Positions 50,323-63,694 of a stretch of DNA of 64,000 bases are shown piece by piece (the stretch's first letter is position 1; each line of letters opens with the position of its first letter). Location: positions 1 through 64,000 of the forward strand of contig NZ_JANZKU010000010.1 of assembly GCF_025642785.1 (NCBI RefSeq). The letters are read 5' to 3'. The translations under genes were made by a program, and so were the position numbers. The DNA comes from Pseudomonas sp. RIT-PI-AD (lineage in GTDB: Bacteria > Pseudomonadota > Gammaproteobacteria > Pseudomonadales > Pseudomonadaceae). A model generated the notes under the pieces. That model was not told where the DNA came from. It did not search any database and saw only the letters and a list, made by a program, of their open reading frames with translations.

Positions 50323-52803
50323 ATGAACGCGACCTCCGCAACCCTCAGGGCCCACACGACAATGCGCTTCCCTCCGATCCCGTTTCCCGCTCGCCAGCGA
50401 CTCTCCCGGCACTGCTTCACCTGCGCCCTCCTTCTCCCCGCGATGACCGGCGCCCTGGTGGCGGGCGAGGCGCTCGCCGCCAGCGCCACCCAGGGTTACG
50501 CCATCGACGCCGGTCCGCTGGACGCGGCGCTGAGCCAGTTCGCCTCGGCGGCCCAGGTGGTGCTCTCGTTCGCCCCCGAGCAGACCCGTGGCCTGCGCAC
50601 CGCCGGGCTGCGTGGCGATTACGCCGTGGAACAGGGATTCGCGCGGTTGCTGCAGGGATCCGGATTGCACGTGGTCGCCCAGGCGCCCGGCAGCTATATC
50701 CTGCAGGCCTCGGACCCGCGTTCGGTCGAGCTCGCGCCGACCGCCGTCACCGGCGCCTCGGTGGACGGCCCCAGCGCCGAGCCCCTGGTCGACGCCGGCT
50801 ACAAGGCCGAGCGCAGCCGGGTCGGCACCAAGACCAGCACAGCGCTGGCGGAGACCCCGCGCTCGGTGTCGGTGGTGACCAGCCAACGCATCAAGGACCA
50901 GAAGTCACAGACCCTCACCGAAATCCTCGGCTACGTGCCGGGCATCTTCGCGCCGCCCTTCGCCGCCGGCGATGGCCTAGCCGGCGATCTCTTCTACATC
51001 CGTGGCTTCAATGCCACCGACTACGGCTATGGCCTGCTCCGCGACGGCTTGCGGGTACAGGGCAACCGCTATGACACCACCTCCGAGCCCTATGGCCTGG
51101 AGCGCGTGGAAGTCTTCCGCGGCCCCTCCTCGATCCTCTACGGGGAAAACGCGCCGGGCGGCCTGGTGAATCTGGTGAGCAAGCGCCCGACCGCCCTGCC
51201 TCAGGGCGAGGTCCAGCTCAGCTATGGCACCCATGACCGCCGCCAAGTGGGGGTGGACGTTGCCGGACCCTTGACCGACGACGGCTCGATCCTCGGCCGC
51301 GTGGTGATGCTGGGGCGCAAGGCCGATACCCAGACCGATCACGTACCGGACGATCGGCTGTACCTGGCCCCGTCGCTGACGTTGAACCTGGGCGAGGTCG
51401 ACAGCCTGACCCTGCTGGCCAGCTACCAGAAGGACCACACCCACATGGAGCTCGGCTTGCCCGCGGCCGGTACCTTGCTGCACAACCCCCACGGCCGGCT
51501 GGACGAGGACACCCTGCTCGGCCACCCGGACTGGAACACCTTCGAGCGCGAGACCTGGAGCGGCGGCTACGAATTCAGCCACAGCTTCAACGACGACTGG
51601 CAGTTCCGGCAGAACTCGCGATATATGCAATCGCGCATCCAGCGCCATGAAACCTGGCCCGGCAGCCTGGACGAAGCGGGATACGGCACCCTGGTGAACA
51701 TGACCGCCTACGACCGCTACAACAAGTCGATGGTCTACTCGCTGGATAACCAGCTCGAAGGCAAATTCGTCGCCGGGGGGCTGGAAAACACCCTGTTGCT
51801 CGGTGCCAGCTACGACCGTACTTCTTTCGGGCAGGACTGGGACGCGGGCTTCGCGGGGCGGATCGACGTGTTCAATCCCCACTACGCGCAGCGCCCCACC
51901 ACCCCGATCGCGGTGCAGAACACCCTGCTGGAACAACGGATGGAAGGGCTCTACGCGCAGCTCCACAGCACCTACGACAAGTGGGTCTTCCTCCTCGGCG
52001 GCCGCCAGGACTGGGTGGAGAACGACTTCCGCAACAAGCTCGCCGCTGCCAGCGACATCCACTCGCGGGATCGCAAGTTCACCTACCAGGGCGGGATCAT
52101 GTACCGCTTCGACAACGGCCTCACGCCCTACATGAGCTACTCGACGGCCTTCGTCCCGGTGCAGCAGATCACCAACGCCGGCACGCCCCTCGACCCGATC
52201 ACCAGCGAACAGTACGAAGTGGGCCTGAAGTACGAGCCGCCGGGCTGGGACACCGCGTTCACCGCTTCGGTCTACGACCTGCGCAAGAAGGACGACACCT
52301 ATTACGACACCGCCAGCGCCAGCTACCGCCAGGTCGGCGCGAGCCGTGCCAAAGGGCTGGAGCTGGAACTCAACAGCGACCTCACCCGCAACCTGAACCT
52401 CACCGCGACCTACAGCTACACGGATGCCCGGGTCACCCAGGACGCCGCCGACTCGCTGATCGAAGGCCATCAGATGACCGGCGTGCCACGCAACCAGGCC
52501 TCGTTCTGGGCCAAGTACCGCTTCCTCGAAGGACCGCTCAACGGCTTCTACGCCGCCGGCGGCGTGCGCCACTTCGACAGCGCTTTCTCCTACACCCCGG
52601 CGACACTGTACGGGAAGCTCGACGCGGGCGACGTCACCCTGGTGGATGCGGCGGTCGGCTACCGCTTCGACCGCAACTGGTCGGTCGACCTCAACGCGAA
52701 GAACCTCTTCGACAAGGAATACGTGTCCGGCTGCAACGACGCCGGCCGCTGCTACTGGGGCGAGAGCCGGACCCTGCTGGGGACGGTTTCCTACGACTGG
52801 TGA
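50323..52803 (+). CDS. TonB-dependent ferric-siderophore receptor with STN signalling domain
   Basis: An 826-residue outer-membrane protein. After a signal peptide (ALLLPAMTGALVAGEALAAS) comes an STN signalling domain (YAIDAGPLDAALSQFASAAQ through SYILQA), then the plug (SALAETPRSVSVV-like region, FYIRGFN, VEVFRGPSSILYGENAPGG) and the 22-strand barrel ending in GTVSYDW. The C-terminal SGCNDAGRCYWGESRTLLG resembles FhuA/FoxA/FiuA hydroxamate-siderophore receptors, so ferrichrome- or ferrioxamine-like ligands are the first guess. The STN domain fits signalling through the adjacent FecR and sigma factor. Confidence 0.92.
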   Translation: MNATSATLRAHTTMRFPPIPFPARQRLSRHCFTCALLLPAMTGALVAGEALAASATQGYAIDAGPLDAALSQFASAAQVVLSFAPEQTRGLRTAGLRGDYAVEQGFARLLQGSGLHVVAQAPGSYILQASDPRSVELAPTAVTGASVDGPSAEPLVDAGYKAERSRVGTKTSTALAETPRSVSVVTSQRIKDQKSQTLTEILGYVPGIFAPPFAAGDGLAGDLFYIRGFNATDYGYGLLRDGLRVQGNRYDTTSEPYGLERVEVFRGPSSILYGENAPGGLVNLVSKRPTALPQGEVQLSYGTHDRRQVGVDVAGPLTDDGSILGRVVMLGRKADTQTDHVPDDRLYLAPSLTLNLGEVDSLTLLASYQKDHTHMELGLPAAGTLLHNPHGRLDEDTLLGHPDWNTFERETWSGGYEFSHSFNDDWQFRQNSRYMQSRIQRHETWPGSLDEAGYGTLVNMTAYDRYNKSMVYSLDNQLEGKFVAGGLENTLLLGASYDRTSFGQDWDAGFAGRIDVFNPHYAQRPTTPIAVQNTLLEQRMEGLYAQLHSTYDKWVFLLGGRQDWVENDFRNKLAAASDIHSRDRKFTYQGGIMYRFDNGLTPYMSYSTAFVPVQQITNAGTPLDPITSEQYEVGLKYEPPGWDTAFTASVYDLRKKDDTYYDTASASYRQVGASRAKGLELELNSDLTRNLNLTATYSYTDARVTQDAADSLIEGHQMTGVPRNQASFWAKYRFLEGPLNGFYAAGGVRHFDSAFSYTPATLYGKLDAGDVTLVDAAVGYRFDRNWSVDLNAKNLFDKEYVSGCNDAGRCYWGESRTLLGTVSYDW

Positions 52804-52820
52804 GCCGGGCGCAACCCGGC
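52804..52820. terminator. Hairpin between convergent receptor and mnmE genes
   Basis: GCCGGG and CCCGGC flank a five-base loop immediately after the receptor stop. There is no T-run, so terminator activity is likely only from its place in a 21-bp convergent gap. Confidence 0.4.
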
Positions 52821-52824
52821 GCCG

Positions 52825-54192
52825 TCACTTGCCGATGCAGAAGCTGGAGAAGATGCGTCCCAGCAAATCATCGGAACTGAAGGCGCCGGTGATTTCCCCC
52901 AGGGCCCGCTGTGCCTGGAGCAGGTCGTCGGCGAGCAATTCGCCGGCGCCGGCCTGGGTCAGTTGGCGATGGCCGTGATCGAGGTGGGCGGCGGCCTGGC
53001 GCAGGGCCTCCAGGTGCCGGCGCCGGGCGCTGAAGCCGCTTTCGGCGGTCTGCTCGTAGCCCATGCAAGCCTTGAGGTGTTCGCGTAGCAATTCGAGGCC
53101 GTCACCGGCCTTGGCCGAGAGGCTGATGACCACCTGGCCGTCGGCATCGGTGGCGAGGCCGATGGGTTCGCCGGAAAGGTCCGCCTTGTTGCGGATCAGG
53201 GTCACCTTGGCCGGTTCCGGACGCTGCTCGAGGAATTCCGGCCAGAGCGCGAGAGGATCGCCGGCCTCCGCGGCCGTCGCATCCACCACCAGCAGGATGC
53301 GATCCGCCGTGGCGATGGCGTCCAGCGCGCGGGCCACGCCGATGCGTTCCACCTGATCCTCGGCCTGGCGCAGGCCGGCGGTGTCCACCACGTGCAGGGG
53401 CATGCCATCCAGGTGGATGTGCTCGCGCAGCACGTCGCGGGTGGTGCCGGCGACATCGGTGACGATGGCGGTGTCGCGCCCCGACAGGGCGTTGAGCAGG
53501 CTGGACTTGCCCGCATTCGGCCGTCCGGCGATGACCACCGTCATGCCGTCGCGCAACAGCGCGCCCTGTCCGGCTTCGCGGAGCACGCCGGCCAGTTGCT
53601 GGCGGATCGCCTCGAGGCGGCCGAGCACGTGGCCATCGGCGAGGAAGTCGATTTCCTCTTCGGGGAAATCGATGGCGGCTTCCACGTAGATGCGCAGTTC
53701 GATCAGCCGCTCGGTCAGGGCGTGCACGCGCCGGGAGAACTCTCCCTGCAACGAACGCAGGGCGTTGCGCGCGGCCTGGGCCGAGCTGGCTTCGATGAGG
53801 TCGGCGATGGCCTCGGCCTGGGCCAGGTCGAGCTTGTCGTTGAGGAAGGCGCGCTCGCTGAACTCGCCGGGACGCGCCTGCCGCGCGCCCAGTTCCAGGC
53901 ACCGGCGCAGCAACAGGTCGAGCACCACCGGGCCGCCGTGGCCCTGCAATTCCAGGACGTCTTCGCCGGTGAAGGAATGCGGGCCGGGGAAGAACAGCAG
54001 CAACCCCTCGTCGAGGACCTCGCCGTGCGTGCCCTGGAACGGGCCGTACTGGGCATGTCGCGGGCGCGGCTCGCGGCCGCCGATCTCGCCGGCCATGCGC
54101 CGCGCGAGCGGGCCCGAGACCCGGACGATGCCGACGCCGCCGCGGCCCTGGGCGGTGGCGACCGCGGCGATGGTGTCGCGGGATTGGCTCAT
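52825..54192 (-). CDS. mnmE: tRNA modification GTPase
   Basis: A 455-residue protein (TrmE): N-terminal tetrahydrofolate-binding domain ([20 protein letters not shown]), helical domain, and an inserted G domain with [20 protein letters not shown] and NKAD. The C terminus CIGK carries the invariant Cys. With MnmG it installs the xm5U34 modification. The start is ATG 54192 (MSQSRDT). In most Pseudomonas it lies close to mnmG; here the iron-signalling genes intervene. Confidence 0.97.
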   Translation of the reverse strand: MSQSRDTIAAVATAQGRGGVGIVRVSGPLARRMAGEIGGREPRPRHAQYGPFQGTHGEVLDEGLLLFFPGPHSFTGEDVLELQGHGGPVVLDLLLRRCLELGARQARPGEFSERAFLNDKLDLAQAEAIADLIEASSAQAARNALRSLQGEFSRRVHALTERLIELRIYVEAAIDFPEEEIDFLADGHVLGRLEAIRQQLAGVLREAGQGALLRDGMTVVIAGRPNAGKSSLLNALSGRDTAIVTDVAGTTRDVLREHIHLDGMPLHVVDTAGLRQAEDQVERIGVARALDAIATADRILLVVDATAAEAGDPLALWPEFLEQRPEPAKVTLIRNKADLSGEPIGLATDADGQVVISLSAKAGDGLELLREHLKACMGYEQTAESGFSARRRHLEALRQAAAHLDHGHRQLTQAGAGELLADDLLQAQRALGEITGAFSSDDLLGRIFSSFCIGK

Positions 54193-54212
54193 GGGGTGGC
54201 TCCAGACAGCAA

Positions 54213-54233
54213 GACGCCCCACGAGGGGGCGCC
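54213..54233 (-). terminator. Hairpin between yidC and mnmE
   Basis: GACGCCCC and GGGGCGcC form a stem of about seven pairs with an ACGAG loop. On the minus strand it is followed by only a short T-containing tail, so it may attenuate rather than stop readthrough into mnmE. Confidence 0.45.
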
Positions 54234-54262
54234 TTGGTTCAACGGGTGGGGCTATCTGCCTG

Positions 54263-56014
54263 TCAGGCCGTGGCCTTCTGGGTGGACGCCTCGATCTTGC
54301 GGGTAATGTACCACTGCTGGGCGATGGACAAGCAGTTGTTGACCACCCAGTAGAGCACCAGGCCGGCGGGGAACCAGAGGAAGAAGAAGGTGAAGATGAT
54401 CGGCATCAGCTTGAGCACCTTGGCCTGCATCGGGTCCGGCGGCGTCGGGTTGAGGCGCTGCTGGAAGAACATGGTGGCGCCCATGATGATCGGCAGGATG
54501 AAGAACGGATCCTTGATCGACAGGTCGGTGATCCAGAACATCCAGGGTGCCTGGCGCATTTCCACGCTTTCCAGCAACACCCAGTAGAGCGACAGGAACA
54601 CCGGCATCTGCACCACGATCGGCAGGCAGCCGCCCAGCGGGTTGATGCGCTCCTTCTTGTACAGCTCCATCATCGCCTGGGACATCTTCTGGCGGTCGTC
54701 GCCATGCTGTTCCTTCAGTGCTTGCAGCTTGGGCGATACCGCACGCATGCGCGCCATGGACTTGTAGCTGGCGGCGGACAACGGGAAGAACGCCAGTTTG
54801 ATCAGCACGGTGAGCGCGATGATCGACCAGCCCCAGTTGCCGAGCAGGCTGTGGATATGTTCCAGCAGCCAGAAGATCGGTTGGGCGATGAACCAGAGGA
54901 TGCCGTAGTCGACGGTCAGTTCGAGGCCCGGGGAAAGCTGCTTCAGGTGGGCCTGGATCTTCGGACCGGCGTACAGGGTCGCCGCGGTTTCCGCCTTGCC
55001 GCCGGCGGAGACGTTGAGGGCCGGGCCGGTGAGGCCGACGATGTAGTTGCCCTGGCTATCTTTGCGCGTCTGAATCGCGTTGGTGTCGTCCTTGGACGGG
55101 ATCCAGGCGGTGACGAAGTAGTGCTGCAGCCAGGCGACCCAGCCGCCCTGCACGCTTTCCTTGAACGGCTGCTTGTCGATGTCTTTCATCGACACTTTCT
55201 TGTAGGGCTCGCCGGCGGTCCAGACGGCCGCGCCCAAGTAGGTGGCGGTACCGGTGGCGGTGCTGGAGGACGGATCGGCGCTGGCATCGCGCTTGAGCTG
55301 GGCGAACAGGTTGCCGCTCCAGGCCTGGCCGCTCTGGTTGTCGATCAGGTAGCGCATCTCGATCTGGTAGGCGGACGGGTCCACGCAACCGGGCTTCTTC
55401 TGCTCCTGCTCCTTGGCCGAGCACTGCGCGTTGAGGCCGCGCTTGAAGCTGAAACGCTTGATGTAATTGACCCCGGCTTCGCTGAAGGTCAGGTCCACCA
55501 CCAGGCTGTCCTGGCCGTCGGCCAGCTTGTACAGGCGCTGGGCGCTGGCGTACAGCGGGCGGCCGTTGGCGCGCGCGTCCGGGCCGTTGGCGCCGGTCAG
55601 GCCGCTTTGTGCCAGGTAGGTGCGTTCGCCGCCGTTGTCGAACAGCTGGAACGGCACGTCCGGGCGGTCCTGGCGACGCGGGTATTGCGGCAGGCTCAGT
55701 TGGACGATGTCGCCGCCCTGCGGATCGATGGCTAGGTTGAGCACGTCGGTCTCGACGCGGATCAGGTCCTGGCTGACCGCGGCGGTCGCGGCGGCGGTCG
55801 CCGGCTCGCTGCGATCGGCGCTGGCCGAGGGTACGTCATCGCCACTCGCCGTGCGTGCCGGTGCATCCGGTAGCGAAGGCGCGGCGCCGGAGGCCGGGGT
55901 GGTAGCGGCGGCGCTCGGCAGGGTGGCTTGGCCGTAGTCCTGGTTCCATTGGAGAACCATCAAATAGGACACGACTGCCAGAGCGACGATCAGGATCGAG
56001 CGTTGGATATCCAT
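54263..56014 (-). CDS. yidC: Membrane protein insertase YidC
   Basis: A 583-residue YidC/Oxa1 insertase. The N-terminal helix ([18 protein letters not shown]) anchors a large periplasmic beta domain, and the C-terminal conserved core has [40 protein letters not shown] and [18 protein letters not shown] with the hydrophilic-groove helices. It inserts proteins such as the c subunit of ATP synthase, whose gene is in this window. It lies downstream of yidD. Confidence 0.97.
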   Translation of the reverse strand: MDIQRSILIVALAVVSYLMVLQWNQDYGQATLPSAAATTPASGAAPSLPDAPARTASGDDVPSASADRSEPATAAATAAVSQDLIRVETDVLNLAIDPQGGDIVQLSLPQYPRRQDRPDVPFQLFDNGGERTYLAQSGLTGANGPDARANGRPLYASAQRLYKLADGQDSLVVDLTFSEAGVNYIKRFSFKRGLNAQCSAKEQEQKKPGCVDPSAYQIEMRYLIDNQSGQAWSGNLFAQLKRDASADPSSSTATGTATYLGAAVWTAGEPYKKVSMKDIDKQPFKESVQGGWVAWLQHYFVTAWIPSKDDTNAIQTRKDSQGNYIVGLTGPALNVSAGGKAETAATLYAGPKIQAHLKQLSPGLELTVDYGILWFIAQPIFWLLEHIHSLLGNWGWSIIALTVLIKLAFFPLSAASYKSMARMRAVSPKLQALKEQHGDDRQKMSQAMMELYKKERINPLGGCLPIVVQMPVFLSLYWVLLESVEMRQAPWMFWITDLSIKDPFFILPIIMGATMFFQQRLNPTPPDPMQAKVLKLMPIIFTFFFLWFPAGLVLYWVVNNCLSIAQQWYITRKIEASTQKATA

Positions 56015-56016
56015 GA

Positions 56017-56262
56017 TTACTCGGCCATCGATGAGGAATGTGAGGAGGAAGCGGGTGGAACCGGATCATAACCGCCCGGATTCCACGGATGACAGCGACC
56101 GAGCCGGCGCAAGCCGAGCCAGCCGCCGCGCAGCAAGCCATGGCGTTCAATGGCTTCTTGCGCATAGCAGGAACAACTGGGATGGAAACGACAGTGGTTG
56201 CCCATCAGCGGACTGATGGCATAGCGGTAGAACTGGATCGGAATGAGGGCCAGTTTACGCAT
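56017..56262 (-). CDS. yidD: Membrane protein insertion efficiency factor YidD
   Basis: An 81-residue protein with the invariant family core [20 protein letters not shown], including three closely spaced cysteines, and [13 protein letters not shown]. It overlaps rnpA by 8 bp and ends 2 bp before yidC, the standard arrangement. Confidence 0.95.
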   Translation of the reverse strand: MRKLALIPIQFYRYAISPLMGNHCRFHPSCSCYAQEAIERHGLLRGGWLGLRRLGRCHPWNPGGYDPVPPASSSHSSSMAE

Positions 56263-56659
56263 GAGGCTTGTCGGTCACCCCTGGGTCGGGTTGCGCTTCG
56301 GGGCCGGGTCGATTGCGCGCCAAGCGTTTCCACAACTTGCCGAACTGATGGGCCAGTTCGGGGTTCTCCAGTTCGCCGAGTCCTTTGCGCGCGACCACGA
56401 CGATGTCCCAGCCGACCAGGTTGTCCTGGTTGCAGCGGAAGGAATCGCGGATCAGGCGTTTCAAGCGATTGCGCTCGACGGAGAGCTTGACGCTCTTCTT
56501 GCCGATCACCAGACCCAGTCGGGGATGATCGAGGCCATTGTCGCGCGCGAGGAGCAGGACGTGCTTACCGGGAACCTTGCCGGTGGGTGAATCGAAGACC
56601 GCCTTGAATTGCCGGGGAATCAGCAGTCGCTTCTCCCGGCCGAAGCCTCGATTCACCAC
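56255..56659 (-). CDS. rnpA: Ribonuclease P protein component
   Basis: A 134-residue basic protein with the RNR motif region [16 protein letters not shown] and the metal/leader-binding surface [20 protein letters not shown]. It starts at one of two tandem GTG codons (56659 or 56656). It assists the RNase P RNA in tRNA 5' processing. Confidence 0.95.
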   Translation of the reverse strand: MVNRGFGREKRLLIPRQFKAVFDSPTGKVPGKHVLLLARDNGLDHPRLGLVIGKKSVKLSVERNRLKRLIRDSFRCNQDNLVGWDIVVVARKGLGELENPELAHQFGKLWKRLARNRPGPEAQPDPGVTDKPHA

Positions 56660-56673
56660 CTGTCCCGGGTCAA

Positions 56674-56808
56674 TCAGACGGTCAGGCGCTTGCGGCCCTT
56701 GGCGCGGCGACGCGACAGGACTTGACGGCCGTTCTTGGTAGCCATGCGGGCACGGAAACCGTGGGTGCGGGCGCGCTTGAGGGTGCTCGGTTGGAAAGTG
56801 CGTTTCAT
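56674..56808 (-). CDS. rpmH: Ribosomal protein L34
   Basis: A 44-residue protein, [20 protein letters not shown] followed by [15 protein letters not shown] and ending KRLTV, which is the complete bacterial L34. It lies 14 bp before rnpA and starts the rpmH-rnpA-yidD-yidC series leftward from oriC. Confidence 0.98.
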   Translation of the reverse strand: MKRTFQPSTLKRARTHGFRARMATKNGRQVLSRRRAKGRKRLTV

Positions 56809-56878
56809 GATGCGTTACCTGGTGATCACGTGAGGCAAGAGAGGGGCCCGAAGTGGTCCCCGTTTAAAGAGACCGGCG

Positions 56879-56907
56879 ATTCTAGAGAAATGGAAGGGTC
56901 AGGTCAA
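56879..56907 (-). promoter_or_regulatory. Sigma70 promoter of rpmH
   Basis: On the minus strand TTGACC (56907-56902), a 17-bp spacer and TAGAAT (56884-56879) lie about 70 bp upstream of the rpmH start. Each hexamer has a single mismatch to the consensus. Confidence 0.82.
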
Positions 56908-56919
56908 TTTCCAGCCAAC

Positions 56920-57280
56920 CGATCACGCCAGGTATTAAGAAATAAATGAAGAAGAAGTTAAAAGATCTTGAATGCTGTTGTAATGCTTAGGCAGGGCTGC
57001 TTCTGTGGATAACCTCGTTTGGCCCACTGAGTATGTACTCTCCGTGCGCTCGAAACCCTGTCGATAGGCGGTTGGAAGCGTGTGCGACAGCCGCTCATAA
57101 GCTGGGTATAAACCGTGGGCTTATGCACAGGCAGGTTATCCCGGCGATTATCCCCGGGGTTATCCAGCAGGCTGGAACGGGTTTATCCACAGCTTTCCGG
57201 TGTGCGAGATTCCGATCATCGGCATTTTTATTAAGATATTGATTTAGCAGCGAATTGCGCATCATGCGTGTGGATAACTC
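56920..57280. other. oriC: Chromosomal replication origin oriC
   Basis: The rpmH-dnaA intergenic region holds DnaA boxes TGTGGATAA (57004-57012 and 57269-57277), TTATGCACA (57121-57129) and TTATCCACA (57183-57191), plus three TTATCC-type degenerate boxes between 57136 and 57168. AT-rich blocks at about 56930-56990 and 57224-57246 (with ATTAAGATATTGATTTAG) are candidates for the unwinding element. Placement and box content match Pseudomonas oriC. Confidence 0.92.
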
Positions 57281-57299
57281 GGGCTGGCGCGGCTACAAT
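57271..57299 (+). promoter_or_regulatory. Probable dnaA promoter with overlapping DnaA box
   Basis: TACAAT (57294-57299) is a good -10 element; 17 bp upstream TGGATA (57271-57276) is a weak -35 that lies within the DnaA box at 57269-57277. The overlap suggests DnaA represses its own gene. Confidence 0.6.
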
Positions 57300-57340
57300 G
57301 GCCACCTTGCTTTCGCTGAACACCTATACGAGGGAAATCC

Positions 57341-58801
57341 GTGTCCGTGGCCCTTTGGCAGCAGTGCGTCGAGCTTCTCCGCGACGAACTGCCCGCCCAG
57401 CAATTCAACACCTGGATCCGCCCCCTGCAGGTCGAGGCCAATGGCGAAGAACTGCGTGTCTACGCGCCCAATCGGTTCGTGTTGGACTGGGTCAACGAAA
57501 AATACATGGGCCGCCTCATGGAGCTGTTCGCCGAGCGCGGCGAAGGCTCCGCGCCAGCGCTGTCGCTCCTCATAGGCAGCCGGCGCTCCACCTCGCCGGC
57601 GCGGGTCCAGGCGGTGGCGACTCCACAACCGGCGCCGCAGCCCGTCGAGCCCAGCGCCTTCCACAACGAGCCGGCGCGCACCCTGGCGACCGAGGTCAAC
57701 GGGCATTTCGTCTCGCCCGCCTCCAGCGCCACACCGGCGCGCACCGAACGCTCGGTGCAGGTCGAAGGTGCGTTGAAGCACACCAGTTACCTGAACCGTA
57801 CCTTTACCTTCGACAATTTCGTCGAGGGCAAATCGAACCAGCTCGCCCGCGCCGCCGCCTGGCAAGTGGCCGACAATCCGAAGCACGGCTACAACCCGCT
57901 CTTCCTGTATGGCGGGGTCGGTCTCGGCAAGACCCACCTGATGCACGCGGTGGGTAATCATCTGTTGAAGAAGAATCCGAACGCCAAGGTGGTCTACCTG
58001 CATTCGGAGCGTTTCGTCGCGGACATGGTCAAGGCGCTGCAGTTGAACGCGATCAACGAGTTCAAGCGGTTCTACCGCTCGGTGGACGCTCTGCTGATCG
58101 ACGACATCCAATTCTTCGCGCGCAAGGAACGCTCCCAGGAAGAATTCTTCCATACCTTCAACGCCCTTCTCGAAGGCGGCCAGCAGGTGATCCTCACCAG
58201 CGACCGCTACCCGAAGGAAATCGAAGGCCTGGAGGAACGCCTGAAGTCGCGCTTCGGCTGGGGGCTGACCGTCGCGGTGGAACCTCCCGAGCTGGAAACC
58301 CGCGTGGCCATCCTGATGAAGAAGGCCGAGCAGGCGAAGGTCGACCTGCAGCACGACGCCGCCTTCTTCATCGCCCAGCGCATCCGTTCCAACGTGCGCG
58401 AGCTGGAAGGTGCGCTCAAGCGAGTGATCGCCCACGCGCATTTCATGGGCCGGGACATCACCATCGAATTGATCCGCGAGTCGTTGAAGGACCTGCTGGC
58501 CTTGCAGGACAAGCTGGTCAGCATCGACAACATCCAGCGCACGGTGGTGGAGTATTACAAGATCAAGGTTTCCGACATGCTGTCGAAACGTCGATCGCGT
58601 TCGGTGGCGCGCCCTCGCCAAGTGGCCATGGCCCTGTCGAAGGAGCTGACCAACCATAGCCTGCCGGAGATTGGCGACGCGTTCGGTGGGCGAGATCACA
58701 CGACTGTTTTGCACGCCTGTCGTAAGATTGCGGAATTGAGGGAATCCGACGCGGATATCCGCGAGGACTACAAGAATCTGCTGCGTACACTGACCACCTG
58801 A
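57341..58801 (+). CDS. dnaA: Chromosomal replication initiator DnaA
   Basis: A 486-residue initiator. Domain I ([20 protein letters not shown]) is followed by a short linker, then the AAA+ domain with Walker [16 protein letters not shown] and Walker B LLIDDIQF, and domain IV with the DNA-binding signature [15 protein letters not shown]. It starts at GTG 57341 after GAGGGA. The linker (about residues 85-145) is shorter and unlike the longer proline-rich linker I remember in P. aeruginosa PAO1, while the rest is nearly the same. Confidence 0.98.
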   Translation: MSVALWQQCVELLRDELPAQQFNTWIRPLQVEANGEELRVYAPNRFVLDWVNEKYMGRLMELFAERGEGSAPALSLLIGSRRSTSPARVQAVATPQPAPQPVEPSAFHNEPARTLATEVNGHFVSPASSATPARTERSVQVEGALKHTSYLNRTFTFDNFVEGKSNQLARAAAWQVADNPKHGYNPLFLYGGVGLGKTHLMHAVGNHLLKKNPNAKVVYLHSERFVADMVKALQLNAINEFKRFYRSVDALLIDDIQFFARKERSQEEFFHTFNALLEGGQQVILTSDRYPKEIEGLEERLKSRFGWGLTVAVEPPELETRVAILMKKAEQAKVDLQHDAAFFIAQRIRSNVRELEGALKRVIAHAHFMGRDITIELIRESLKDLLALQDKLVSIDNIQRTVVEYYKIKVSDMLSKRRSRSVARPRQVAMALSKELTNHSLPEIGDAFGGRDHTTVLHACRKIAELRESDADIREDYKNLLRTLTT

Positions 58802-58836
58802 AATCGGCGCAGCCTCACGAGGCAAGGGACTAGACC

Positions 58837-59940
58837 ATGCATTTCACCATTCAACGCGAAGCCTTGTTGAAACCCCTGCAACTGGTGGCGGGCGTCGTGG
58901 AACGCCGTCAGACCTTGCCGGTGTTGTCCAACGTGCTGCTGGTGGTCCAGGGCCAGCAGCTTTCCCTGACCGGGACCGATCTGGAAGTGGAGCTGGTAGG
59001 CCGCGTGACGCTGGAGGAAACCGCGGAGCCGGGCGAGATCACGGTTCCGGCGCGCAAGCTGATGGACATTTGCAAGAGCCTGCCCAGCGATACCCTGATC
59101 GATATTCGCCTCGACGAGCAGAAGTTATTGATCAAGGCCGGGCGCAGTCGCTTCAGCCTGTCCACCCTGCCCGCCAACGATTTTCCCACCGTGGAGGAAG
59201 GCCCGGGTTCGCTGACCTTCACCCTGCCCCAGGCCAAAGTCCGCCGGCTCATCGAACGAACCAGCTTTGCCATGGCGCAACAGGACGTCCGTTATTACCT
59301 GAACGGCATGCTGCTGGAAGTCAGCTCCAATGTCCTGCGCGCGGTGGCCACCGACGGGCATCGCCTGGCGATGTGCTCCATGACCGCCGGCATCGAGCAG
59401 GCCGACAAGCATCAGGTCATCGTGCCGCGCAAGGGCATCCTCGAACTGGCCCGCCTGCTCACCGAACAGGACGGCGAGGTCAGCATCGTTCTCGGCCAGC
59501 ACCACATTCGCGCCACCACCGGTGAATTCACCTTCACCTCCAAACTGGTGGACGGCAAGTTTCCCGACTACGAGCGCGTGCTGCCCAAAGGCGGCGACAA
59601 GCTCATTCTCGGTGATCGGCAGATGCTCCGCGAAGCCTTCAGCCGCACGGCGATCCTGTCCAACGAGAAGTACCGCGGCATCCGCTTGTTGTTGACCTCG
59701 GGTCTGCTGAAGATCCAGGCGAACAACCCGGAGCAGGAAGAAGCCGAGGAGGAAGTCGCGGTGGATTACACCGGCGGCAACCTAGAGATCGGCTTCAACG
59801 TCAGCTATCTGCTGGATGTGCTCGGCGTCATGGGTACCGAGCAGGTTCGCCTGTTGCTATCCGATTCCAACAGCAGCGCGCTGTTGCAGGAATCGGATAA
59901 CGACGAATCCGCTTACGTCGTCATGCCGATGCGCCTGTAA
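58837..59940 (+). CDS. dnaN: DNA polymerase III beta sliding clamp
   Basis: A 367-residue clamp with the three repeated domains, beginning MHFTIQREALLKPLQLVAGV and ending ESAYVVMPMRL, the usual C-terminal MPMRL. It encircles DNA and tethers polymerases and other partners. It lies 35 bp after dnaA. Confidence 0.98.
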   Translation: MHFTIQREALLKPLQLVAGVVERRQTLPVLSNVLLVVQGQQLSLTGTDLEVELVGRVTLEETAEPGEITVPARKLMDICKSLPSDTLIDIRLDEQKLLIKAGRSRFSLSTLPANDFPTVEEGPGSLTFTLPQAKVRRLIERTSFAMAQQDVRYYLNGMLLEVSSNVLRAVATDGHRLAMCSMTAGIEQADKHQVIVPRKGILELARLLTEQDGEVSIVLGQHHIRATTGEFTFTSKLVDGKFPDYERVLPKGGDKLILGDRQMLREAFSRTAILSNEKYRGIRLLLTSGLLKIQANNPEQEEAEEEVAVDYTGGNLEIGFNVSYLLDVLGVMGTEQVRLLLSDSNSSALLQESDNDESAYVVMPMRL

Positions 59941-59952
59941 CGTGATCGCTGA

Positions 59953-63476
<3,524 letters not shown>

Positions 63477-63538
63477 GGCCTCGTCGACGGGCACCCTCGG
63501 TCCAAAGCGAGCGAATTGATGCCCATTTGATGAGTTCG

Positions 63539-63565
63539 AACCCCGGCCTGGTGCCGGGGTTTTTT
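63539..63565 (+). terminator. Intrinsic terminator of gyrB
   Basis: AACCCCGGC and GCCGGGGTT pair around a CTGGT loop and run into a block of T residues about 60 bp past the gyrB stop. Confidence 0.93.
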
Positions 63566-63658
63566 GTGGGCTTTCAAGCGCTATCCCATGCAGCGCGCTG
63601 CCCTTGGGCTCGACAGAGTCGCCCGTTCGCCTTGACACAGCCCCTTCAGCCAGGAGAA

Positions 63659-63683
63659 TTACGTATAGCGTAATATTCTTACG
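63659..63683. promoter_or_regulatory. Phased TTACG half-sites upstream of the isomerase gene
   Basis: TTACG (63659-63663), CGTAA (63669-63673) and TTACG (63679-63683) recur every 10 bp, making a 5-5-5 inverted repeat plus a third copy just before the ribosome binding site. A TTGACA at 63632-63637 could be the -35 element. This layout resembles an operator, but no regulator is known. Confidence 0.45.
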
Positions 63684-63694
63684 AGGGATGGACC

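Noticed and set aside
56826-56834. A CACGTG core downstream of rpmH considered as a further parS
   Set aside because: The flanks do not match the GTTCC/GGAAC arms and show no extended palindrome. The same holds for the CACGTG occurrences near 18890, 29425, 29630, 53390 and 53630.
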